Notes: generated by a model from the letters alone, not told the origin. 64,000 bases of DNA from Halothermothrix orenii H 168 (GCF_000020485.1 NC_011899.1:345501-409500); one strand, 5' to 3'; shown: positions 41,767 through 50,712, counted from the stretch's first letter. Translations and numbers: made by a program.

Positions 41767-41803
41767 ATGACTATACAGTCAATTGTGGTAGGGAGTGAGA
41801 GGA

Positions 41804-42469
41804 ATGCCCCGGGAAACTTTTTTTAATTTATCGGAGGAAAAAAGAAATAGAATAATTAATATAGCAGTTGAAGAGTTTGCCAGGTATGATTACAATTCTG
41901 CATCACTCAGTAGAGTTGTAGAAAAAGCCGGTATTGCCAAAGGAAGTATGTATCAATATTTTAAAAATAAGAAAGAACTTTACTTATATCTAGTGGAGTT
42001 GGCCAGTGAAAAGAAATTTAATTATATTTCAGATAATATAGATTTTGATACCGGAAAAAAAGACTTTTTTCAGCTGTTGAAAGAGATGCATCTGGTTGGA
42101 CTCAAGTTTGATCTGACCCATCTCCACTACAGCAATCTAATTCTTAATGCCATGCGGGAAACAAGTAAAAAAATAGGAAACCTGGCAGACAGGTTAATAA
42201 GGAGTTCTGATAATTACATGAAAGATTTTATAAAAAAGGCCCGGGAGAAGGGGCAGATAAGGGATGATGTTGATCTTGATCTGATAAGTTTTATAGTTAA
42301 TCGGGTGTCCATATATCTTTCAGAATATCTGGGAATGAAATATGATTTTTCATATGAAGAGGTAATAAAAGAAGGGAAGATCAGAATTCCGGTAAGTGAG
42401 GAAGAACTGGAAAAGATCCTGGATGAAATGGTTAAGGTGCTTCAGACCGGGTTGGAGGGCAGAAAATAG
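41804..42469 (+). CDS. TetR-family regulator (paralogue)
   Basis: Protein of 221 residues with a TetR HTH at about 8-55 (LSEEKRNRIINIAVEEFARYDYNSASLSRVVEKAGIAKGSMYQYFKNKKELYLYLV). Its HTH recognition helix is close to that of the divergent TetR, and all four operators share one motif, so both may bind the same sites. The ligand domains differ, suggesting two inducers for one switch. ATG at 41804 is chosen by alignment with the paralogue; a GTG three codons upstream is the alternative. Nothing follows it in its transcript. Confidence 0.87.
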   Translation: MPRETFFNLSEEKRNRIINIAVEEFARYDYNSASLSRVVEKAGIAKGSMYQYFKNKKELYLYLVELASEKKFNYISDNIDFDTGKKDFFQLLKEMHLVGLKFDLTHLHYSNLILNAMRETSKKIGNLADRLIRSSDNYMKDFIKKAREKGQIRDDVDLDLISFIVNRVSIYLSEYLGMKYDFSYEEVIKEGKIRIPVSEEELEKILDEMVKVLQTGLEGRK

Positions 42470-42496
42470 GTGCTGGGAACAGCACCTATTTTTTTT
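42468..42496 (+). terminator. Terminator after the second TetR gene
   Basis: AGGTGCT, loop GGGAAC, AGCACCT, then ATTTTTTTT. The stem begins in the stop codon. Confidence 0.92.
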
Positions 42497-42746
42497 AAAA
42501 ACTTTTTTCATGAATATTTTATGTCAGTAAACAATGGATATTTTTCCATGTTCTGGTTAATATTATTATTATTTAAATTTATATTTTTAATAAAATAGAG
42601 AAAATTGAAGGATTATTAAAATATAATATAGAAAATATATAATAGTTATGTAAAAAAGTACAAAACTTTGTGAAATAAGGTACGGTTAAAATCAATTGTT
42701 CAGTAATACAGGTTTTATAACAATTAATTGACTGGGGAAGGATAAT

Positions 42747-43133
42747 ATGAAAACTAAAACAAAAGTTATTATTCTCACATTAATAATTGTTTTAGTGGTT
42801 TCATACACAACATATATAAGTTTTAACAATTCAGCAACATATTATTATACCATATCTGAGGCCAGAGGATTAGAAGGTATCAGACAGCATCTCAGAATTA
42901 AAGGTAATCTTATTAAAGACAGTGTTAAATGGTCCCCGGATCTCTCAGAACTTAAATTTACTTTGACAGATGGTCAGCATAATTTAAAAATGATCTATTC
43001 CGGAGTAGTTCCGGATAATTTTAAACACTCCCGGGAAGTGATTGTAGAGGGTAAATTTATTGAAAATGATGTATTCAGGGTCACAAAACTTATGCTACAG
43101 TGCCCATCTAAATATGAAAAGGGAGAAGAATAA
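42747..43133 (+). CDS. ccmE: Heme chaperone CcmE, Cys (CxxxY) variant
   Basis: Protein of 128 residues with one N-terminal TM helix (about 7-27) and a small OB-fold outside the membrane (IKGNLIKDSVKWSPD, VIVEGKFIENDVFRVTKLML). In standard CcmE a His in the HDENY box takes heme covalently; here the same place reads LQCPSKYE, i.e. the CxxxY form known from some sulfate reducers and archaea, where Cys holds the heme. It hands heme to CcmF for cytochrome c assembly. First gene of the ccm operon; ATG follows GGGGAAGGATAAT and its stop overlaps the ccmF start. Confidence 0.85.
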   Translation: MKTKTKVIILTLIIVLVVSYTTYISFNNSATYYYTISEARGLEGIRQHLRIKGNLIKDSVKWSPDLSELKFTLTDGQHNLKMIYSGVVPDNFKHSREVIVEGKFIENDVFRVTKLMLQCPSKYEKGEE

Positions 43134-45112
43134 TGATTTCAACTGGTGACTTATCTATACTACTGGCCTCTATTTTTACTGTTATATCAATAATAACAGC
43201 CGTTATATGTTTCTGGAAGGAAGAGAAGGCCGGTCTTTTCATAAGGGTTTCCCGGCTGTCTAATTTTTTATCAATCATTATGGTAACAGTTGCAGTAGTT
43301 ATATTATTGAAAGCCCTTATCAGGAGTAATTTTAATTATGAATATGTTGTTAGATACACCAGTCGAGATCTACCTTTAATTTATAAAATAAGTGCCCTGT
43401 GGGCCGGACAGTCTGGTTCATTACTATTGTGGCTATTTTTCATGTCGTTAACTGGACTTATAGTTCAACTTAATAAGCATTTTGGTAAAGAAAATTATGA
43501 CATTGCGGTTACAGGTATTATTAATGTCATCAGGTTGTTTTTTATGGCAGTACTTACTGGTCCGGCATCCCCCTTTAAAATTTCTGCTCCAGCTCCATAT
43601 TTTGGCCAGGGATTAAATCCGATGCTTCAAAATATTTATATGGCAATTCATCCCCTGTTTTTGTTTGCAGCTTACAGTGGTTTTATCGTACCTTTTTCGT
43701 TGGCCACTGTCGGGGTATGGCAGAGGGATAAAAAATATTTATGGCTTGAACGGTCTCGCCTCTGGGTATTATTTTCCTGGGGTCTGTTAACTGCAGGTAT
43801 TATTACGGGAGGGAAATGGGCCTATACAGAGCTTGGCTGGGGGGGATACTGGGCATGGGACCCGGTAGAAAATGCCTCCCTGTTTCCCTGGTTAATAGCA
43901 ACAGCCCTGTTACATAACCTTATTTTGCGTAAAAGGGCTGGTGGGGTTAAACTCTTGAATTTTATTTTAATATCACTATCTTTTGTTTTAACTATCTTCG
44001 GTACTTTTCTAACCAGAAGTGGTCTTCTGGATTCTGTTCATGCCTTCAGTAATGGTAAAATTGGTTATTATTTCTTGTTTATATTAATAGTTCTGGTCTT
44101 ACTAGTAATCTATCTTATAATTACCAGATACAATTATTTTAAAAAAACCAACCTTAATATAAAATTATTTTCAGTAGAGGGAGTTCTGATTTTAACCGGC
44201 ATTTTCCTTATGTTTATCTTTGGAGGAGTTTTACTTGGTACACTATTCCCGGTCATAACAGAGGTTTTCGTAGAAAGGAGAATAATCCTTAACAAGGTTT
44301 TTTATAACCAGTTTACAGTTCCTTTCTGGTTACTCATTGTTTTTTTAATGGGATTATGCCCTCTTATAAAAGGGGGGAAGTGGAAGGCAAAGGAGTTTGT
44401 CCTGCCTTTACTGGCCGGTGTGGTAATGTTTATAGGAATAATAATTAAGTACAATCACGGTCTGGCGGCCTTTTCTTTCGCCATTTGTATTTTTGCTTCC
44501 GGGTCAATTATTCAGAATTTTATAATAGATATTTTAAAATTGAGATACAAAAACGATAAAAGCCTCCTGGCCAGTATCATTAAATTATTTATATTACATA
44601 AGCGAAAACCTGGGTCATATATAATACATATCGGTATAATTTTAATTGTTATAGGGATTACAGGTTCCTCCCTTCTGGGGAACGGAAAGTTACAGGTGTT
44701 AAGGCCAGGGGAGGAAATGGTTTTAAAGAATTACCGCTTTGAATATCAAGGGCTTACCAGAAAGGTTTTTTATACAAAAACCAGGGTTATTGCAAAGTTA
44801 CAGGTTTATAGGGGAAAAAGGCGGCTGGGTGATATTACTTCAGAGAAAATTTTTTACCCTGGTCATGACCAGCCGGATACTGAAATAGGTCTAATGAGTA
44901 AAATAAATGAGGATATTTATTTTAACTTAGCCGGTTGGGATGGAGACCAGGCCCGGATAGAGGTAAATATATACCCTCTGGTATCATTAATATGGACAGG
45001 AGCCCTGGTTATCTGTATCGGGGTTGTGGTCCTTGTTTTACCAGTAAGACAGGAGATAGATTATCAGCAAGGAACAAAGTCAGGCAGGGGTTGCCCGGGA
45101 TGGAAGTATTGA
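43133..45112 (+). CDS. ccmF: Cytochrome c-type biogenesis protein CcmF
   Basis: Membrane protein of 659 residues with about 15 TM helices. The WAGQSGSLLLWLF opening and the heme-handling WWD-type motif WGGYWAWDPVENASLFPWL are diagnostic; TFLTRSGLLDSVHAF follows. CcmF attaches heme from CcmE to CxxCH apo-cytochromes outside the membrane. Near the C-terminus a soluble domain (about 520-620) lies between the last helices. With no CcmH in the locus it must act without that usual partner. It overlaps ccmE by one base and ccmA by 13. Confidence 0.93.
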   Translation: MISTGDLSILLASIFTVISIITAVICFWKEEKAGLFIRVSRLSNFLSIIMVTVAVVILLKALIRSNFNYEYVVRYTSRDLPLIYKISALWAGQSGSLLLWLFFMSLTGLIVQLNKHFGKENYDIAVTGIINVIRLFFMAVLTGPASPFKISAPAPYFGQGLNPMLQNIYMAIHPLFLFAAYSGFIVPFSLATVGVWQRDKKYLWLERSRLWVLFSWGLLTAGIITGGKWAYTELGWGGYWAWDPVENASLFPWLIATALLHNLILRKRAGGVKLLNFILISLSFVLTIFGTFLTRSGLLDSVHAFSNGKIGYYFLFILIVLVLLVIYLIITRYNYFKKTNLNIKLFSVEGVLILTGIFLMFIFGGVLLGTLFPVITEVFVERRIILNKVFYNQFTVPFWLLIVFLMGLCPLIKGGKWKAKEFVLPLLAGVVMFIGIIIKYNHGLAAFSFAICIFASGSIIQNFIIDILKLRYKNDKSLLASIIKLFILHKRKPGSYIIHIGIILIVIGITGSSLLGNGKLQVLRPGEEMVLKNYRFEYQGLTRKVFYTKTRVIAKLQVYRGKRRLGDITSEKIFYPGHDQPDTEIGLMSKINEDIYFNLAGWDGDQARIEVNIYPLVSLIWTGALVICIGVVVLVLPVRQEIDYQQGTKSGRGCPGWKY

Positions 45113-45738
45113 GAGTAAAGCAACTTACAAAAAAGATTGGTTACAGAACTATACTTTCTAATATTAACCTGGAGGTATCCTCGGGGGAACTTGTTGTCTT
45201 AATCGGTCCAAATGGAGCTGGTAAAACAACATTTTTAAGAATTTTGGCCGGTCTAACAAACAAAACTTCTGGGGAAATTTTGATTGACAACAAACCCTGT
45301 AAAATCGGGGATTCGCGTATAGGGTATCTCGGGCATCAAACAATGCTTTATAATTTGATGACAGTCTATGAAAACCTGGAGACATTTGGCAGGTTATATG
45401 GTTGTTTTAATGATGAAAAAGTTGAAGGACTCCTGAAAAAAGTGAATCTTTACTTTAATAAATATGAGAGGGTTGCTAACCTGTCCCGGGGGATGAAACA
45501 GCGCCTTGCCCTGGCCAGGTTACTTTTACCACAACCTGATTTAATCCTCTATGATGAACCATTTACCGGACTCGATAGGGAGGGGCAAAAATTACTGATA
45601 GATATACTTAAAAAACAACAGAATGATGGGAAATTACAGGTCCTTGTCACCCATAAATCTGCTTTTCTGACCGGAATTAACTATAGAAAGTATAGACTTG
45701 AAAGGGGAGAACTGGTTGAAGGTGGGGACAACATATGA
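45100..45738 (+). CDS. ccmA: Heme exporter ATP-binding protein CcmA
   Basis: ABC ATPase of 212 residues: Walker A GPNGAGKTT, signature NLSRGMKQRLALARL, Walker B LILYDEPFTGLD, and VLVTHKS as the switch region. With CcmB and CcmC it releases heme-loaded CcmE. ATG at 45100 follows AGGGG inside the end of ccmF; longer in-frame reading upstream lies wholly inside ccmF and is rejected. Its TGA overlaps the ATG of ccmB. Confidence 0.9.
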   Translation: MEVLRVKQLTKKIGYRTILSNINLEVSSGELVVLIGPNGAGKTTFLRILAGLTNKTSGEILIDNKPCKIGDSRIGYLGHQTMLYNLMTVYENLETFGRLYGCFNDEKVEGLLKKVNLYFNKYERVANLSRGMKQRLALARLLLPQPDLILYDEPFTGLDREGQKLLIDILKKQQNDGKLQVLVTHKSAFLTGINYRKYRLERGELVEGGDNI

Positions 45739-46409
45739 ACTCCTACTTTAAAAATCTCTGGATTTTGTATCTTAAGGACTTAAAATGTGAATTTAGAAGC
45801 ATAGATAACATGGCTTCGACAATTGTGTTTGGATTAATGGTTACCTTTATCATCAGTCTTTCCCTGCAAAACCTCGATATGGAGTCTATTAATATCTTTC
45901 CTTCACTACTTTGGGTCGTTGTTCTGTTTACGGTAACCCTGGGTGTAAACCGGTCATTTGATTTTGAAAAGGAGAATAAAGCCCATGAAGCATTAATAAT
46001 GGCTGTAGGTGACTGGAGCTGTATATTCTTTGCCAAGGTTATAAGTAACTTAACCCTGTTATTTGTTGTAGAAGCAATTATAATACCGCTGTACATAATA
46101 TTTAACGATATCAGGTTTGACTTCAATTACGGATTCTTTTTATTAACATTAATTCTCGGGAGCTGTGGCTTGTCTCTGATAGGAACCCTGTTAAATTCAA
46201 TTATTTTACAGATTAGAGGCTCCAAGCTTTTATTACCTGTGTTGCTTTTTCCACTATCCATTCCCCTTTTTATTGCTGTAACTGAATGTACCAAAGCCTC
46301 ACTTATAGCAGGTTATATTCCAGTACGGTGGGTTAATTTTCTGATTCTCTTTGATTTAATACATTTTTTGATACCATTATTTATCTTTGATTATATCATG
46401 GAAAACTAA
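45735..46409 (+). CDS. ccmB: Heme exporter membrane protein CcmB
   Basis: Membrane protein of 224 residues with six TM helices and the CcmB pattern: an N-terminal LWILYLKDLKCEFRS coupling helix, then LLWVVVLFTVTLGVNRSFDFEKENKAHEALI. It is the permease partner of CcmA. ATG overlaps the ccmA stop by four bases. Confidence 0.88.
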   Translation: MNSYFKNLWILYLKDLKCEFRSIDNMASTIVFGLMVTFIISLSLQNLDMESINIFPSLLWVVVLFTVTLGVNRSFDFEKENKAHEALIMAVGDWSCIFFAKVISNLTLLFVVEAIIIPLYIIFNDIRFDFNYGFFLLTLILGSCGLSLIGTLLNSIILQIRGSKLLLPVLLFPLSIPLFIAVTECTKASLIAGYIPVRWVNFLILFDLIHFLIPLFIFDYIMEN

Positions 46410-46423
46410 ATGGGGGTAAAGCC

Positions 46424-47101
46424 ATGAAGGATAAGGTTAATTCTATACTTCTGATTATACTTATTTTCACAATGTTAACCAACCTGTATCTTATATTTTA
46501 CTATGCCCCCCTGGAAAAGGTGATGGGGGTGGTTCAGAAGATATTTTATTTTCATGTTGCGTCTGCCTGGATTGGTTTTCTGGCTCTGGCAGTTGTTTTT
46601 GCATCTAATATTCTCTACCTCAGATGTGGCCGGAAAAAGTGGAGTCAGTTGTCACTGGCTTCTGCCGAGATAGGGGTTGTTTTTATAAGTATAGTCCTGA
46701 TTACCGGTCCTTTATGGGCAAAGCCTGTCTGGAATACCTGGTGGACCTGGGATCCCAGGTTAACGACAACTCTTATTCTATGGTTTATGTATGTAGCCTA
46801 TCTTATCTTACATGGTGGCCGGGAAAAGAATGAAAAGAGAGAACGACTGGCAGCTGTTTACGGGATTATAGCCTTTATCAATGTCCCCCTGGTTTTTTTC
46901 TCTATAAGATGGTGGCGGACTATCCACCCGGTAGTTATTTCAACATCAGGTATAAGTATAACCGGAGAAATGTTATTTACCCTTCTTTTCAGTCTTGCTA
47001 CCTTTACGTTATTATATGTTTATTTGCTCAAAACAAGGTGCAGGGGAATTAAGCTGGCTTATAAAATTGATTTATTAAAAGAAAGAATAGGAGGGTATTA
47101 A
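46424..47101 (+). CDS. ccmC: Heme-handling protein CcmC
   Basis: Membrane protein of 225 residues with six TM helices. Heme ligands are in FHVASAWIGF and the WWD motif WNTWWTWDPRLTTTLILW; a second conserved His lies in TIHPVV. CcmC loads heme onto CcmE. The start ATG follows GGGGGTAAAGCC. It continues the ccm operon directly after ccmB. Confidence 0.92.
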   Translation: MKDKVNSILLIILIFTMLTNLYLIFYYAPLEKVMGVVQKIFYFHVASAWIGFLALAVVFASNILYLRCGRKKWSQLSLASAEIGVVFISIVLITGPLWAKPVWNTWWTWDPRLTTTLILWFMYVAYLILHGGREKNEKRERLAAVYGIIAFINVPLVFFSIRWWRTIHPVVISTSGISITGEMLFTLLFSLATFTLLYVYLLKTRCRGIKLAYKIDLLKERIGGY

Positions 47102-47102
47102 C

Positions 47103-47252
47103 TTGTCTTACTTAGTAATTGCCTATGGATTTATCTGGCTATTGATTCTGGGTTACATATTCTTTATAAACAGACAGCAGATTCGACTGGAACGGGAGTT
47201 AGAAATAATGGAAGAAAGACTCAAAAAGGTTAAGGGCAGTAACAGCCTCTAA
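47103..47252 (+). CDS. CcmD-like small membrane protein
   Basis: TTG at 47103 follows AGGAGGGTATTAAC; TAA at 47250-47252. The 49 residues give one TM helix (LVIAYGFIWLLILGYIFFI) and a charged coiled tail (RLERELEIMEERLKKVKG). Size, topology and place after ccmC match CcmD, which holds CcmABC and CcmE together; the sequence itself is too short for a firm call. Confidence 0.7.
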   Translation: MSYLVIAYGFIWLLILGYIFFINRQQIRLERELEIMEERLKKVKGSNSL

Positions 47253-47269
47253 GACGGGGGGTTATTTAT

Positions 47270-47962
47270 ATGGCCGAGGTCGAAATGTCCTTTGTAGAAC
47301 ACCTGGAAGAGCTCCGAAAAAGAATCCTTATATCTATATCACTGGTATTAATATTTTCCATAGCTTCATATTTTTTTGTTCCTGATATTATTAAATTTTT
47401 AACAAAACCGGTCGGAACCAGATTAGTATACCTGGCCCCCACAGAAGCCTTTTTTACCCAACTAAAAGTTGCTTTCTTCAGTGGTCTTTTACTGGCCTTT
47501 CCTTTTATTATCTATCAGATATGGAGGTTTATCAGCCCTGCCTTTACGGAAAACAGACAAAAGTTTATTTCATGGCTTGTTCCACTATCATGTTTATTTT
47601 TTGCCGGTGGGCTTATTTTTGGTTACTTTGTAGTAGTCAGGTTTGGGCTTAAATTCTTAATGAGGTTTGCCACAGATAGCCTCAATCCCATGTTTTCGCT
47701 GGGTAAGTTTATTTCATTTGTTACCGGGGTTATGATCCCTTTTGGTCTTATTTTTCAGATGCCTATAATAATAATACCCCTGGTAAAGTTGAATTTAATC
47801 GATCATAAATTTTTAAAAAAACAGAGGAAGTATGTCCTGCTAATCATTTTTATTCTGGCGGCTATCCTTACCCCTCCTGATGTTATTTCCCAGGTAATGA
47901 TGGCCTTACCATTAATCCTGTTATATGAAGTCAGTATTATATGGGCAAGGATTATAGAATAG
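47270..47962 (+). CDS. tatC: Sec-independent protein translocase TatC
   Basis: Membrane protein of 230 residues with six TM helices and the TatC N-terminus MSFVEHLEELRKRILISI. The conserved F..SPAFTENRQKF region and MIPFGLIFQMPIIII follow. TatC recognises twin-arginine signal peptides and works with TatA pores. It lies directly after the ccm genes and before the cytochrome gene, which carries a Tat-like signal. ATG follows GGGGGTTATTTAT. Confidence 0.93.
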   Translation: MAEVEMSFVEHLEELRKRILISISLVLIFSIASYFFVPDIIKFLTKPVGTRLVYLAPTEAFFTQLKVAFFSGLLLAFPFIIYQIWRFISPAFTENRQKFISWLVPLSCLFFAGGLIFGYFVVVRFGLKFLMRFATDSLNPMFSLGKFISFVTGVMIPFGLIFQMPIIIIPLVKLNLIDHKFLKKQRKYVLLIIFILAAILTPPDVISQVMMALPLILLYEVSIIWARIIE

Positions 47963-48239
47963 ATAGCATTTTCCCCAAAAATTATATATGAGGGGGTTTT
48001 CACTAATTGTTCCCCTGAAAGATACATTACTGCATTTGTGTTAACAGCCGTGTATAGAAGGGGTTAATTAATTGTTATCCTGTAAATATATTAAAAATAA
48101 ATGTATAAAAGGAGGTGGGGTTATAAACAGAGTCATAAAATGAAATATATAACCGGTCAGCGGGAGAAATATTTAATCAGTATATGGGAGAAAAACTGTC
48201 TGTGAAGAAAGAGGAATAAAAAACTGGAGGTGTAGAGTA

Positions 48240-48989
48240 GTGGAAGAAAAGAATAATAAAATTTCCAGGAAACAGTTTTTAACAACTGTCGGCGGTCTGG
48301 CGGCCGGAGCTGTTCTGGCAGGTTCGGGTTTGAGTCTCCTTGATTCTGAGGTAAAGGCTGAAAAATTACCTGAATACCCATGGACAAAATACTTTGCTAA
48401 AAAATTAAATGTTGAAACTGTCAGGAAAAAGGCTACCCAGTACTATCATGAAGGTAATCATTGTGCCGAAGCTTCCTTCAGGGCCCTGGTTGAAGAGCTG
48501 GGGGCACCCTTTAGTAATGTGCCTTCCCAGGTTTTATGGTTCGGAGCAGGCGGGGGAGCCGGCTGGGCTACCCTGTGTGGGGCAGTAAACGGAGGCTCTG
48601 CAGCAATATCCCTTGTTTATGGCAGAAGCAAAATCACCATGGCGTTAGTAAATGAACTATTTGGCTGGTATAGTGAAACCCCCTTACCCCTTAATAGTGA
48701 GGTAAATAGTGTAGCTGGTACCCCATTATGCCATTCTTCTGTGAGTAACTGGTGTGAGGCATCAGGATTAAAGGCAGATTCTAAAAAGAGATCAAAAAGA
48801 TGTGGCCTGTTAACTGGCGATACAACAGCGAAGGCAGCAGAACTGCTCAATGCCCAGCTGGCAGGTAAATTTGTTGCTACATATACAATCCCTAAAGAAG
48901 CCCAGGAATGTATGAACTGTCATGTTGCCGGTGATTTAAAAGATACCAGGGGTAAGATGGACTGCCTGGATTGCCATGAGGGACACTAA
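48240..48989 (+). CDS. Split-Soret-type cytochrome c with Tat-like signal
   Basis: Protein of 249 residues. The N-terminus KISRKQFLTTVGGLAAGAVLAG is Tat-like but has Arg-Lys in place of Arg-Arg. The body matches the split-Soret cytochrome/C_GCAxxG_C_C family (NHCAEASFRAL, WATLCGAVNGG, HSSVSNWC), and the end has two heme motifs, CMNCH and CLDCH. Members are dimeric periplasmic cytochromes, described in Desulfovibrio. It is the only c-type cytochrome in the window and lies between tatC and tatA after the ccm operon, so those genes probably serve it. GTG follows GGAGGTGTAGAGTA. The 277-base gap upstream has no supportable gene. Confidence 0.87.
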   Translation: MEEKNNKISRKQFLTTVGGLAAGAVLAGSGLSLLDSEVKAEKLPEYPWTKYFAKKLNVETVRKKATQYYHEGNHCAEASFRALVEELGAPFSNVPSQVLWFGAGGGAGWATLCGAVNGGSAAISLVYGRSKITMALVNELFGWYSETPLPLNSEVNSVAGTPLCHSSVSNWCEASGLKADSKKRSKRCGLLTGDTTAKAAELLNAQLAGKFVATYTIPKEAQECMNCHVAGDLKDTRGKMDCLDCHEGH

Positions 48990-49007
48990 TAGAGGGGGAA
49001 TATAAAA

Positions 49008-49190
49008 ATGTTTGGAATGGGACCAGTAGAATTAATTCTTGTTTTATTTATTGCCCTGATAATATTTGGCCCGGGAAAGATTCCAGAAATCGGGGAAGCG
49101 ATCGGTAAAGGTATAAGTAAATTTAAATCTGCTGCCAAAGAAGCAGAAGAAACAGTAAATATCAAAAGTGATGATAAGGAAGAAAAATAG
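49008..49190 (+). CDS. tatA: Twin-arginine translocase TatA
   Basis: 60 residues: N-terminal TM helix (GPVELILVLFIALIIFGPGKIPEIG) with the FGPGKIPE hinge, amphipathic helix IGKGISKFKSAAKEA, and an acidic tail. This is the standard TatA/E pattern; no TatB gene is present, as usual in Firmicutes. ATG follows AGAGGGGGAATATAAAA. It completes the tatC-cytochrome-tatA set. Confidence 0.93.
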   Translation: MFGMGPVELILVLFIALIIFGPGKIPEIGEAIGKGISKFKSAAKEAEETVNIKSDDKEEK

Positions 49191-49200
49191 AGATATATAA

Positions 49201-49230
49201 AACGGAAAGGTGTTAGCCTTTCCGTTTTTG
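49201..49230 (+). terminator. Terminator closing the ccm/tat operon
   Basis: AACGGAAAGG, loop TGTTAG, CCTTTCCGTT, then TTTG. The following 230 bases to 49462 are AT-rich without visible features. Confidence 0.9.
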
Positions 49231-49462
49231 TTTACGACATGGATTTTTATATTTTAAAAGAAGATGTTAGCCATAATGATGGGTAGAGTCATGTTAACAA
49301 GATTATGTAAGCAAAAATAAAAATATCAATCATTAAAATAAATTATATCGATATCTACAAAACTAAAATAGTAAAGGATGATTTTTACCTGTGAATTAAA
49401 TTATATTTTTATCTAATAATAATTAATAATATCAAATAACACAAATAAAAAGGAAGATATAC

Positions 49463-50169
49463 ATGGAATATTTCAGGGTATTTTGGCAGGGTTCAGTTGG
49501 TTTTTTCGCAATTCTATTTCTGGCAAGAATAAGTGGAAAACAACAGATTGCCCAGTTGACCTTCCTTGATTATATCGTAGCCATTACAGCTGGGTCAATT
49601 GCCAGTTCTTTAACAATTATCGCTGTTAATGATTTTGGACCAACTTTAGTGGGCCTGTTAACCTGGTTTTTCTGGAGCCTGGTTATTGGCTTTATATCCA
49701 TGAAATCAAGACTGCTCAATAAAATATTTCATGGAACCCCAACTGTTGTCATCCAGAATGGAAAAATTTTAGAAAAAACATAAGTAAGTTGCCTAATTAT
49801 CAGATAGAAGATTTGAGAGCTCAGCTGCGGGACAAGGGTATATTCAGGATGGCTGATGTGGAATTTGCTATTTTAGAAACAAGTGGCCAACTGAGTGTTC
49901 TTAAAAAATCACAACAACAACCTGTAACCAGGAATGATCTTAATTTACAGACAAATTATGAGGGTCTATCCAGAAAGATTATTTTTGAAGGTAAAATTAT
50001 GAAGGATAAGTTAAGGGAACTCAATTTAACAGAGAAATGGTTGAAGGATGAACTAAAAAAACAGGGTATTACCGATATAAAGGATGTTATGTATGCCGCC
50101 CTTGATACCCAGGGTAATTTATTTGTAGACAAATATCATGATGAAACCGATAATATAAAAGACTTTTAA
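49463..50169 (+). pseudogene. DUF421 membrane protein split by a one-base frameshift
   Basis: 49463-49783 encodes three TM helices and the YetF/DUF421 core (LARISGKQQIAQLTFLDYIVAITAGSIAS, TPTVVIQNGKILEK) and stops; 49789-50169 goes on with PNYQIEDLRAQLRDKG, ADVEFAILETSGQLSV, the normal continuation. Adding one A to the six-A run at 49773-49778 joins them seamlessly (EKNISKLPNYQIEDL). Family members are membrane proteins of unknown role linked to spore and envelope stress. Either a real frameshift, slippage expression or a sequence error. Confidence 0.85.
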
Positions 50170-50190
50170 TGTGTAAAAGTTTTATGATAA

Positions 50191-50661
50191 TCAAATATGT
50201 GGAGATAATTTTTCTTCGATGATTTTTTTTACTTTCATTACAGCCTTTTGTACTGATTTTGAAAGTTTAGTACCTAAAGTTATTCTTTCTGGCTCAATTC
50301 CATAGATAGTAATTTTATGCGGATAGCCTGTCATTGATTGACCCATTTTTATAACATCAAAAAGGGAAAACCCATGGAGATCAGGGTTGGTGGATTTTTT
50401 TAAGTCATCCAGACAGAGTCTATAGATTGTGCCTGGACTTTTACCTCCATATATAGCATCTATAGCTATTACCTCTTTGGAAAGGCTTATTTCTTTCAGA
50501 TAGTTTATAGGTGCAGTACCGGCATCAATTAAGGATACATCTGGTGGTATTTTTTTTGACTCCAATTCCTTAATTAAATGAATTCCGACCCCATCATCCC
50601 CCATAATATAATTACCCACCCCAACAATAATAATTTGATATTTACACTTATTTCCTCCCAT
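50191..50661 (-). CDS. Hydrogenase maturation endopeptidase (HyaD/HybD/HycI family)
   Basis: Protein of about 156 residues with the M52 pattern: IIVGVGNYIMGDDGVGIHLIKEL, SLIDAGTAPINYL, VIAIDAIYGGKSPGTIYRL and DLHGFSLFDVIKM, which together supply the nickel-sensing acidic residues and His. It cuts the C-terminal peptide after the CxxCxxH motif of the large subunit once nickel is inserted. It is divergent from the hydrogenase genes. ATG at 50661 has no clear ribosome site; an in-frame TTG at 50679 is the alternative. Confidence 0.88.
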   Translation of the reverse strand: MGGNKCKYQIIIVGVGNYIMGDDGVGIHLIKELESKKIPPDVSLIDAGTAPINYLKEISLSKEVIAIDAIYGGKSPGTIYRLCLDDLKKSTNPDLHGFSLFDVIKMGQSMTGYPHKITIYGIEPERITLGTKLSKSVQKAVMKVKKIIEEKLSPHI

Positions 50662-50712
50662 ATTATCATTAGTATGCAAGTTAAAGCATAATATAACTTA
50701 CAAAGGAATTAA

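Larger units (their letters stand above)
41634..41781. promoter_or_regulatory. Four TetR-type operators, TGACT-N4-AGTCA
   Basis: Copies at 41634-41647, 41650-41663, 41713-41726 and 41768-41781, each with perfect TGACT and AGTCA halves. The first two lie inside one 40-bp palindrome (41629-41668) with only its AA/GC positions unmatched. All four fall between two divergent TetR genes and nowhere else that I noticed. Confidence 0.85.

Noticed and set aside
48140-48204. 21-codon open stretch (MKYITGQREKY...) before the cytochrome gene
   Set aside because: The nearest AAAGGAGG is over 20 bases away and nothing supports translation.
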